A DNA stretch of 6,756 nt from Methylococcaceae bacterium NSP1-2. GTDB taxonomy: Bacteria > Pseudomonadota > Gammaproteobacteria > Methylococcales > Methylomonadaceae. Both the position numbers and the translations under genes were made by a program. The stretch spans positions 1-6,756 of the forward strand of contig NQJH01000152.1 in assembly GCA_002256685.1 (NCBI GenBank), read 5' to 3'. How positions within the stretch are numbered: the first letter of the stretch is position 1; each line of letters starts with the position of its first letter. The notes below the pieces were generated by a model that was not told the DNA's origin, made no database searches, and saw nothing but the letters and a program-made list of their open reading frames with translations. This document shows, in pieces, positions 1-5,512 of the stretch.

Positions 1-412
1 AGGTTAAATCGTGAGCGGTACGGTATTCACAGGCGGTTTGTTCGTTTTTGTGGATTTGGCTGCGTAACGCGGTCGCTTTGGGACACAAAAAGCCTTCGTT
101 TAATGAGCCTTCCATTAAATCGGGTTTTAACTGTACCACTGCCATTGATGGCGTTGGCGCAAGATAATGCGGGTAAACCATTTCCAGCAAATGCTGAGTA
201 AAGCGCGGAAATTGAGCATCGACTTTCAGTTGCACACGCGCTGATAAATAGGCAAAACCTTCTAGCAAACGTTCCACATAGGGGTCGGCACATTCAAAAC
301 TGTCTAAGCCTAAGCGTCCAGCAATTTTAGGAAATTCTTGGGCAAATTCCCCCGCCATTTCTCGAATATGCTGTAGCTCTTGGTTGTAATATTTTAGCAG
401 TCTAGGATCCAT
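1..412 (-). CDS. tssF: TssF, T6SS baseplate protein (N-terminal 137 residues; runs off the window)
   Basis: TssF (VasA/ImpG family) is a wedge component of the T6SS baseplate and works with TssE, TssG and TssK in the cytoplasm under the membrane complex. The open frame starts at the ATG at 412-410 and stays open to the window edge. The translation begins MDPRLLKYYNQELQHIREM and continues with the family's conserved N-terminal blocks: EFAQEFPKIAGRLGL, then DPYVERLLEGFAYLSARVQLK (written here as two adjoining pieces, DPYVERLLEG and FAYLSARVQLK), then PHYLAPTPSM and YRTAHDL at the edge. Family members are usually around 600 residues, so about three quarters of the gene lies outside. The start is 3 bases past the tssE stop, and the only Shine-Dalgarno-like stretch (AAGG inside the tssE end) is weak and distant, so translation is probably coupled to tssE. 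The identity is secure; whether the rest of the gene is intact cannot be seen. Confidence 0.96.
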   Translation of the reverse strand, partial: MDPRLLKYYNQELQHIREMAGEFAQEFPKIAGRLGLDSFECADPYVERLLEGFAYLSARVQLKVDAQFPRFTQHLLEMVYPHYLAPTPSMAVVQLKPDLMEGSLNEGFLCPKATALRSQIHKNEQTACEYRTAHDLT

Positions 413-415
413 TTC

Positions 416-919
416 TTAACTGCCTTTATCGGTGATTTCCATATTGCCTGTTTCCAAATCTAATTCAGTTCTTAAATAAAGATGCAAGGGTAGGGGCTGC
501 GCCCACAAATCGCCTTCAATATCAAATGACATGGCATTGTGATTCATTTGCTGTTCGGATACCGATACTTTGACCCGCACTGAATCCCGCAAAATACGCG
601 GTTCAAAATCCCATATCGCTTGTTTTACTTGTTGTTCTATATCCACTACATTCGCGCTGGATAAGGTCATACCCGCTAAGTCGGGAATACCATAATTAAC
701 AACGGAATGAGCGGCTAATGGAGAGCCTTCAAAATTCTGTACAGCTTCCAGTTTGCTGGTATTTAATAACCACGCTAAATCTCTTAATACACACACGCGC
801 AGTTTGCTCAGCGATAACACCCGTTGTTCACGCGTTTCACTTAGTTTGTCTGGCTCGTCATCGGTCAGACGATCTAACAATGAAGGTTGTAAGCGTTCTT
901 TTTGGGTGAGTTCTGCCAT
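416..919 (-). CDS. tssE: TssE, gp25-like T6SS baseplate protein
   Basis: TssE is the T6SS counterpart of phage T4 gp25, a baseplate wedge protein thought to start sheath polymerisation. The 167-residue product shows the family's landmarks in order: an N-terminal SLLDRL segment (residues 13-18), the R-DLAWLLNT block (46-54), SVVNYGIPDLAG (72-83), and the AIWDFEPRI block (101-109), where the EPR triad is the signature conserved with gp25. The length is normal for the family. The ATG at 919-917 follows the tagJ stop by 5 bases. The ribosome binding site is poor, which suggests coupling to tagJ translation. It forms a tight block with tagJ upstream and tssF downstream (3-base gap). The call rests on these visible motifs and on the classical T6SS order around it. 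No frameshift or missing core residue is seen. Confidence 0.95.
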   Translation of the reverse strand: MAELTQKERLQPSLLDRLTDDEPDKLSETREQRVLSLSKLRVCVLRDLAWLLNTSKLEAVQNFEGSPLAAHSVVNYGIPDLAGMTLSSANVVDIEQQVKQAIWDFEPRILRDSVRVKVSVSEQQMNHNAMSFDIEGDLWAQPLPLHLYLRTELDLETGNMEITDKGS

Positions 920-924
920 GCTTT

Positions 925-1725
925 TTAGCCGTTCGTACTAGCAAAAATAATTTCACGAACATCCATTAAGGCGTAGTCGTTGTTATTGCTACTGAGTAAG
1001 CGTTGTCCCATACCGATAAATAGCCCTTCGTCGGGTTCTTGCCATTCGGTTTTACGCGCCAGTTTTAGTGCGGAATCGGGCTGATTTTCTGAATCTGGAT
1101 AGCGGGTTGGTATTAATCCCACGGTTTCGCCGCCATTTTGCCAAGTAAAATACGCGGGCATCCATACCACATCACGCAGGTCGGCGGGTTCTTCTATGCG
1201 TATAGCCTGAATTTGTTGAAAGGGTATCCAGTAATACTGTCCATTAACAATGGCTTCAAGCATCGGACCCATGCGCACATCCGCATCGGCTAACCAATCA
1301 AAATCTTCACCATCAATCGTTCCCGCTGTTGCGGGGGCTAGTTCAAACGCTTCATTCCGAAGTGTTCGCGCTTCCTTGTATTGATGCGCGGCGGTGAGTT
1401 TTAATGCTTGTTGTAATAGGGCTATCCATTGCTGTGGGTTGCCAAAAATCAGCGGCGTTTTTAAGCCAGCAAAAATTTCTTTGCGCAAGACTTCACAACG
1501 TAAGGCTTCGCGATAAGTTTGTACCATTGCCAGCGTTGAAGCATCCATGTCAGCTAACACATTGAGTTGGTTTAACGCCTTCTCCCACTGCCCCAGCACT
1601 GAATAGAGTTGAAACAGATAAATTCTATGCTTGGAATTGGCAGGGTCTTTTCTTATTAACTGCTGTATATCAGCCAATGCTTGTTCAAGATTACCGTCTT
1701 TCAAGGCTTGTTCACTGTTCAGCAT
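925..1725 (-). CDS. tagJ: TagJ (ImpE family), TssB-binding T6SS accessory protein
   Basis: TagJ (ImpE/SciE) is an accessory cytoplasmic protein found in a subset of T6SS loci. In P. aeruginosa the homologue binds the N-terminal helix of the sheath protein TssB and is linked to ClpV-driven sheath recycling; that role is taken from the family and not shown here. The 266-residue product has a helical, TPR-like N-terminal half (about 5-130, with repeated A/L helix pairs such as ALADIQQLIRKDP at 16-28 and LGQWEKALNQL at 44-54). The conserved ImpE C-terminal half follows: GTIDGEDFDWLADADVRMGP (135-154), YYWIPFQQI (164-172), LRDVVW (183-188), LIPTRYP (204-210) and ARKTEW (223-228). The ATG at 1725-1723 has a good site, GAGGA, 6-8 bases upstream. 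The gene lies 66 bp after hcp, beyond a terminator, so its transcription depends on read-through or on an unseen promoter. Length and motifs are normal. Confidence 0.95.
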   Translation of the reverse strand: MLNSEQALKDGNLEQALADIQQLIRKDPANSKHRIYLFQLYSVLGQWEKALNQLNVLADMDASTLAMVQTYREALRCEVLRKEIFAGLKTPLIFGNPQQWIALLQQALKLTAAHQYKEARTLRNEAFELAPATAGTIDGEDFDWLADADVRMGPMLEAIVNGQYYWIPFQQIQAIRIEEPADLRDVVWMPAYFTWQNGGETVGLIPTRYPDSENQPDSALKLARKTEWQEPDEGLFIGMGQRLLSSNNNDYALMDVREIIFASTNG

Positions 1726-1748
1726 GTTGTTTCCTCAGCGTGGTCTAC

Positions 1749-1779
1749 AAAAAAATGGGCGGCGTACAACCGCCCATTT
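1749..1779 (-). terminator. Intrinsic terminator after hcp
   Basis: On the minus strand a perfect 10-bp stem, AAATGGGCGG paired with CCGCCCATTT (arms at 1779-1770 and 1762-1753), encloses a 7-base loop (TTGTACG). It runs directly into seven T residues (1755-1749, the first three shared with the stem). It sits 12 bases past the hcp stop codon and before tagJ. GC-rich stem, short loop and U-tract make this a textbook Rho-independent terminator. Since tagJ, tssE and tssF follow on the same strand with no obvious promoter in the remaining 23 bases before tagJ, it probably acts partially, lowering their transcription relative to hcp and also stabilising the hcp mRNA 3' end. The role is inferred; the structure is seen. 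Confidence 0.9.
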
Positions 1780-1791
1780 GGAATAAAAGCG

Positions 1792-2274
1792 TTATTTAGG
1801 TTTATTTGCTTTTAAATCGTAACCTTTTGGTTCACCTGTCTTAATCGTACCGCCCTCTTCTAACGGGTTATATTGCATTTTTATACCATTAAAGTTAATG
1901 CTGAGTGATTCATTGGGTCTTTCGCCACCGCTGCTCATGCTATAGCTGCTGAGTATCGGTTTATCCAGAATAATTTCTAAATAGTGTTGTCCTTTAGCAT
2001 CTTTGCCACCTGTTTGAATAAAATGAAAAGTCGCAGTGGTCAACGCCAAACCACAAGCCGCTTCTAACATTAACTGGGCAGAGGCAACGTCCATATTTTT
2101 GCTGATAGACACTTCAGAAAAAGAAGGATTGCTGGTATCACGATCAGTACCCGCGCCGCTAGTGCTAACAGCACGACCTAATCCCCATTGAACTGCATCT
2201 AGTGCTATCCAACCCACATGACCTTCAACTTTAGAATCACCTTTTAATTCTGGATCAAATTTTAATAAAATCAT
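1792..2274 (-). CDS. hcp: Hcp, T6SS inner tube protein
   Basis: Hcp forms hexameric rings that stack into the T6SS inner tube, is expelled on firing and can carry effectors in its lumen. The 160-residue product shows the Hcp fold's conserved stretches: an N-terminal strand MILLKFDPELKGDS, GWIALDAVQWGLGR (21-34), FSEVSISKNMDVAS (52-65) followed by the helix AQLMLEAACG (66-75), the strand ATFHFIQTGG (81-90), YLEIILDKPILSSYSMSSGG (98-117) with the typical serine-rich loop, RPNESLSINFNGIKMQY (119-135), and a lysine-rich tail. There is no extra C-terminal domain, so this is a structural Hcp and not a fused effector. The ATG at 2274-2272 is preceded by the strong site AAAGGAGT, 6 bases away. It follows tssC by 126 bp, a gap with a candidate promoter, and is closed by a strong terminator, consistent with separate, high-level expression. 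Confidence 0.97.
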   Translation of the reverse strand: MILLKFDPELKGDSKVEGHVGWIALDAVQWGLGRAVSTSGAGTDRDTSNPSFSEVSISKNMDVASAQLMLEAACGLALTTATFHFIQTGGKDAKGQHYLEIILDKPILSSYSMSSGGERPNESLSINFNGIKMQYNPLEEGGTIKTGEPKGYDLKANKPK

Positions 2275-2312
2275 TCTCGTACTCCTTTTGTAAATTAATA
2301 GAACTGAAAAAA

Positions 2313-2341
2313 ATCATATAAAGGTAATTCAATACCAGCAA
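2313..2341 (-). promoter_or_regulatory. Candidate sigma-70-type promoter for hcp
   Basis: In the tssC-hcp gap, read on the minus strand, TTGCTG (2341-2336, three of six matches to TTGACA) is followed after exactly 17 bases by TATGAT (2318-2313, five of six matches to TATAAT). Transcription would start near 2306, leaving a leader of about 30 bases that includes the AAAGGAGT ribosome binding site. The -35 match is weak and the region is AT-rich, so chance matches are possible. The idea gains weight from the unusual 126-bp gap inside an otherwise tight operon and from the terminator right after hcp. Confidence 0.45.
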
Positions 2342-2347
2342 TTACCT
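2322..2347. repeat. Perfect 8-bp inverted repeat upstream of hcp
   Basis: AGGTAATT (2322-2329) and AATTACCT (2340-2347) are exact inverted copies separated by 10 bases. The repeat centres are 18 bp apart, and the element overlaps the -35 box and most of the spacer of the candidate hcp promoter. It could be an operator for a dimeric regulator or an RNA hairpin at the end of the tssABC transcript. It is AT-rich and the T-run (2312-2307) does not directly follow the stem, so it is a poor intrinsic terminator. The function is unknown. Confidence 0.5.
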
Positions 2348-2400
2348 ATTAATTAAACCAACTTGCTTGCACTTTCTTATTTTCCTAGTAAAACGCTCCC

Positions 2401-3891
2401 TTACTTCTTTTGTGAAGGCAGTTTGGAGGTTAATCGTAAAGACACGGTTAAACCTTCCAGCTGATAATGCGGTCTTAGAAAAAACTTAGACGCATAATAG
2501 CCAGGATTACCTTCCACTTCTTCAATCACTACTTCCGCCGCAGACAACGGACGACGCGCTTTATCTTCCTCTGTTGCTAGCGCGGGGTTAGTCAACACAT
2601 AATTACTAATCCAACTATTCAGCCATCTTTCCATATCGTCACGTTCTTTGAACGAACCGATTTTGTCTCTGACGATGCACTTCAAATAATGCGCAAACCG
2701 ACACGTTGAAAACATATAAGGCAAGCGAGCCGCTAAATTAGCATTGGCTGTGGCATCGGGATCATCATACTCAGCGGGTTTATTCAATGATTGCGCACCA
2801 ATAAAAGCGGCAAAATCAGAGTTCTTTTTATGCAGTAGCGGCATAAATCCCGCTTTAGCAAGTTCAGCCTCACGGCGGTCACTGATAGCAATTTCGGTAG
2901 GGCATTTCATGTCTACGCCGCCATCATCGGTAGGAAAAGAATGCACAGGTAAATTTTCTACCGCACCACCTGATTCAATACCGCGAATTCTGGAACACCA
3001 ACCGTATAATTTAAAAGAACGGTTGATATTGGTTGCCATTGCATACGCCGCATTTGACCAAGTGTAATTGTTGCTGTTTGCCGATTCGGTATCTTCTTCG
3101 AAATCGAATTCATCAACAGGATCGGTTTTAGCCCCATAAGGCAAGCGTGATAAAAAGCGTGGCATTGCCATACCAATATATTTTGAATCATCGGATTCAC
3201 GCAATGATCGCCATGCCGCGTAGTCAGGTGTAGAGAATATTTTGGTTAAATCGCGTGGATTGGCAAGTTCGCTCCATGAATCCATTTGCAAAGTGGAAGG
3301 CGCGACCCCTGTGATAAAAGGCGCGTGTGACGCAGCAGAAATTTGGGCAATTTGGGCAAGCAGTTCAACATCTTGTGGTGAGTGGTCAAAATAATAATCG
3401 CCCATCAAACAGCCAAATGGTTCACCACCAAATTGTCCGAATTCTTCTTCATAGATTTTTTTAAATAACGGGCTTTGATCCCACGAAGTACCCTTGAATT
3501 TTTTCAGGGTTTTACCTAACTCTTTTTTCGAGATATTGATGACTTTAATTTTAAGCATCTCGTCAGTTTCGGTATTGTTGACCATGTAATGCAGTCCGCG
3601 CCATGAGCCTTCTAATTTTTGAAAATCCTCATGATGCAGAACAAGATTGACCTGTTCAGCTATTTTTTTATCGATTTGGGCAATAATCGCTTGAATGGAA
3701 TTGAGTGCGTCATCGGAGACAAACGCCGCGTCTTTTAGAACATATTCAGCAAGCGTTTGGACCGCATTTTCAACTTCTGCTTTGGCTCTATCAGACTTAG
3801 GTTTAAATTCTTTATTTAACAGTGCCGAAAAATCGTTACTCTCTTGTACTTCGCCAGCCGCCGCTGTGGTGGCACTTTCTAGTTCAGCCAT
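2401..3891 (-). CDS. tssC: TssC, T6SS contractile sheath large subunit
   Basis: TssC (VipB/EvpB/ImpC) pairs with TssB to build the contractile sheath around the Hcp tube. The 496-residue product has normal length and strongly conserved family blocks: LEGSWRGLHYMV (93-104), the NTETDEMLKIKVINISKKEL region (106-125), the LKKFKGTSWDQSPLFKKIYEEEFGQFGGEPFG region (129-160), GDYYFDH (164-170), the LLAQIAQISAASHAPFI region (177-193), LPYGAKTDPVDEFDFEE (250-266), HSFPTDDGGVDMKCPTEI (317-334), and the C-terminal PGYYASKFFLRPHYQLEGL (463-481), which belongs to the interlocking core strands. The N-terminal 30 residues are alanine- and glutamate-rich, as is usual. The ATG at 3891-3889 lies 2 bases after the tssB stop, with GGCGGAG inside the tssB end serving as the ribosome binding site, so the two sheath genes are coupled for matched output. 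Nothing appears damaged. Confidence 0.98.
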   Translation of the reverse strand: MAELESATTAAAGEVQESNDFSALLNKEFKPKSDRAKAEVENAVQTLAEYVLKDAAFVSDDALNSIQAIIAQIDKKIAEQVNLVLHHEDFQKLEGSWRGLHYMVNNTETDEMLKIKVINISKKELGKTLKKFKGTSWDQSPLFKKIYEEEFGQFGGEPFGCLMGDYYFDHSPQDVELLAQIAQISAASHAPFITGVAPSTLQMDSWSELANPRDLTKIFSTPDYAAWRSLRESDDSKYIGMAMPRFLSRLPYGAKTDPVDEFDFEEDTESANSNNYTWSNAAYAMATNINRSFKLYGWCSRIRGIESGGAVENLPVHSFPTDDGGVDMKCPTEIAISDRREAELAKAGFMPLLHKKNSDFAAFIGAQSLNKPAEYDDPDATANANLAARLPYMFSTCRFAHYLKCIVRDKIGSFKERDDMERWLNSWISNYVLTNPALATEEDKARRPLSAAEVVIEEVEGNPGYYASKFFLRPHYQLEGLTVSLRLTSKLPSQKK

Positions 3892-3893
3892 GT

Positions 3894-4397
3894 TTATTCT
3901 CCGCCTTCTGGTTTAGGGGCTGCAATCAGAGATTGCAATAAAGCAGGGTCGTTAATGACTTTAGCAATTAAGTCTTCCGCGCCGCCTTTGCCGTCCATAT
4001 AAGTGACTAAATTACTCAGTTGGGTTCTGGCTTCCAGCAATTTATCTAAGCCGGCTACTTTTCGAGCAATCGCCGCAGGGGAGAAGTCATCCATGCTTTG
4101 AAAAGTAATATCGACACTTAAATTACCTTCACCTGTTAACGTGTTAGGAACACTAAAGGCAACACGCGGTTTCATGGATTTTAAGCGGTCATCGAAATTA
4201 TCTACGTCGATTTCAAGTAACTTACGTTCAGCAACAGGGGCTAATGGATCAGCTGGATTACCTGATAAATCCGCTAATACGCCCATAACAAACGGTAACT
4301 GTACCTTTTTTTCAGCACCGTATAATTCAACATCATATTCAATTTGCACTCTGGGTGCGCGATTACGCGCGATAAATTTTTGACTACTTTGTGCCAT
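3894..4397 (-). CDS. tssB: TssB, T6SS contractile sheath small subunit
   Basis: TssB (VipA/EvpA/ImpB) forms the sheath protomer with TssC. The 167-residue product carries the expected blocks: an N-terminal basic strand RNRAPRVQIEYDVELYGAEK (11-30), LPFVMGVLADLSG (34-46), a KLLEIDVDNFDDRLKSMKPR region (59-78), the strand GNLSVDITFQSMDDFSP (91-107), and the helix VAGLDKLLEARTQLSNL (114-130). The C-terminal helix ends in a short EGGE tail. In systems with TagJ, the TssB N-terminus is the reported TagJ contact, and tagJ is present in this cluster. The ATG at 4397-4395 has GAGGTG 5 bases upstream. It starts 31 bp after the tssA stop and is coupled to tssC (2-bp gap). The sequence looks complete and functional. 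Confidence 0.97.
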   Translation of the reverse strand: MAQSSQKFIARNRAPRVQIEYDVELYGAEKKVQLPFVMGVLADLSGNPADPLAPVAERKLLEIDVDNFDDRLKSMKPRVAFSVPNTLTGEGNLSVDITFQSMDDFSPAAIARKVAGLDKLLEARTQLSNLVTYMDGKGGAEDLIAKVINDPALLQSLIAAPKPEGGE

Positions 4398-4428
4398 TTA
4401 ACACCTCGCTGTTTTAATAAAAGTTATG

Positions 4429-5422
4429 TTACTGATCGTCGTTCTGCTTGCCTTTAAATATCATTGCTTGGTCAACACCTTGCGGCGCGACATCTTCAAG
4501 CACTTCCATGAAACTTTTGCCCACTAAGCGGGAAGCACGCTCAAGAAAAAGCGGCACGGGGCTGGAGGGTTCATTTTTTTTGTAATAATCACAAATGAGT
4601 GCCAATGCCTTGAGTACATCTTGATTATTATTAATCGTGCCTGAAACGGATTTTGTGGGTGCGGCAATACTCACGTCGCTGTCACTGCTAGTTTGCTCTG
4701 GTTCTGCAACGCTTTCATTGATACCTTTGGTCTCATGCCAATTGACCACAAAGGCGCGGGCTTCTTTTAAGAAAGTCCTTAACTCTACAAAACTAGGCGC
4801 GTCACTGACACCGACTTGATCGGTGACAAAGTTTTCTAGTTGATTGAGATAGTCAAGACTGCTGGTGAGCGTGGCGAGTATTTGTATCAGAGCGTCTGAG
4901 TCACTGTCTTGAACTGCGGCATCGATAATGGATTGTTCAATGACTTTTTCAGTTTTAGTCGGAGTGGTTTTATTAGCGGCAATGCTGACTTCCCGAAAAT
5001 TAAATTTGCCGATTAATTTGGATTCAATGAGGGGAACTTGTGCGAGTGGGCGGAGCAGAGTGTCATAATCACACAACGACATTAAAATATTCACCCGTTC
5101 GGTGGGGTCGTTGTCGTCATCGGGATCAAGTTGAGGATGAATGTCGCTCCAGCGTTGTTCAACTAGGGTTTGCGATTAATGCGCGACAATAAAAAACTAA
5201 AATGCGTAAATCGATAGTACGCGCTAGCAAGGCTTCTGAACTTTTTTTAATTTCGCGCCAGTTAGGCGGTTCGGCTTCTTGAATAGTGCCGCCCACCTGT
5301 TGTTCAGGTTTGCCTTTAATGGCTTGGTCAAGTGCGATAAAAGCGGGGTCATATTGCAAGTCATCACCACAAACGTGGTCGAAGTCGATGTCCTGTAAAT
5401 AGGCTGTTATATCAATACTCAA
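4429..5422 (-). pseudogene. tssA: TssA, T6SS assembly protein, interrupted by a frameshift with internal loss
   Basis: TssA helps prime and extend the T6SS tail at the baseplate or sheath end. The gene is in two frames. Part one (5422-5159, 87 residues, TGA stop) is the start of the ImpA_N domain: CGDDLQYDPAF (18-28), PEQQVGGTIQEAEPPNW (39-55), LLARTIDLRILV (65-76), CRALIA (79-84). Part two, in another frame, is open from 5175 to the TAA at 4431-4429; recognisable family sequence resumes at about 5160 with EQRWSDIHPQLDPDDDNDP and runs for 243 codons to the conserved C-terminal region EPSSPVPLFLERASRLV. Family members normally have a helix of about 20 residues between the RAL and QxW blocks; here only about seven remain. 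A loss of roughly 40-50 bp, of length 2 modulo 3, explains both the shift and the missing helix. The start is TTG. A separate start at GTG 5094 could make the C-terminal 221 residues, but its ribosome binding site is weak. Confidence 0.88.
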
Positions 5423-5433
5423 AATTCCCCCTT
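5420..5433 (-). promoter_or_regulatory. Ribosome binding site and TTG start of tssA
   Basis: AAGGGGGA (5433-5426) lies just ahead of TTG (5422-5420), with 4 bases between the last G and the start codon. An in-frame TAA at 5434-5432 rules out any start further upstream, and there is no in-frame ATG before the conserved CGDDLQYDP block. Only TTG, or less likely the adjacent ATT, can start the conserved N-terminus, so the rare start codon is well supported. Confidence 0.7.
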
Positions 5434-5472
5434 AATTCTTGACTAAATCGCAGTGAATGAAAATTGTATGTT

Positions 5473-5501
5473 TTTATAGTCGGAAATTTACATTAAGTCC
5501 A
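5473..5501 (-). promoter_or_regulatory. Candidate sigma-70-type promoter for tssA and the genes after it
   Basis: In the 90-bp gap between tagF-pppA and tssA, read on the minus strand, TGGACT (5501-5496, four of six matches to TTGACA) is followed after 17 bases by TATAAA (5478-5473, five of six matches to TATAAT). A start near 5466 would give a leader of about 44 bases. The gap is larger than most in this cluster, which fits a separate transcription start for the tube and sheath genes. No terminator is visible after tagF-pppA, so read-through from upstream is also likely. The region is AT-rich and the match could be chance. Confidence 0.4.
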
Positions 5502-5512
5502 TAAAATTTTTT

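Noticed and set aside
27..293. Minus-strand frame of 88 codons in the first 300 bases
   Set aside because: It is a shifted frame of tssF; the true frame, starting at 412, gives clear TssF motifs through the same region.
2322..2347. Intrinsic terminator after tssC
   Set aside because: The stem is AT-rich with a 10-base loop, and the T-run begins about 9 bases past it, so it lacks the usual terminator form.
2275..2400. A sigma-54 (-24/-12) promoter for hcp, as in some T6SS loci
   Set aside because: I found no GG-N10-GC pairing in the gap on the minus strand.
2744..3067. Plus-strand open frame of 107 codons inside tssC
   Set aside because: It is antisense to strongly conserved tssC sequence, has no recognisable family and no supporting start signals.
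2958..3200. Minus-strand frame of 80 codons inside tssC
   Set aside because: It is out of frame with the intact and well-conserved tssC.
5155..5170. Programmed +1 frameshift in tssA at AGT-TGA, resembling the skip used in prfB
   Set aside because: Skipping one T would join the frames, but AGT is not a known slippery codon and the joined protein would still lack the conserved helix. A deletion explains more.
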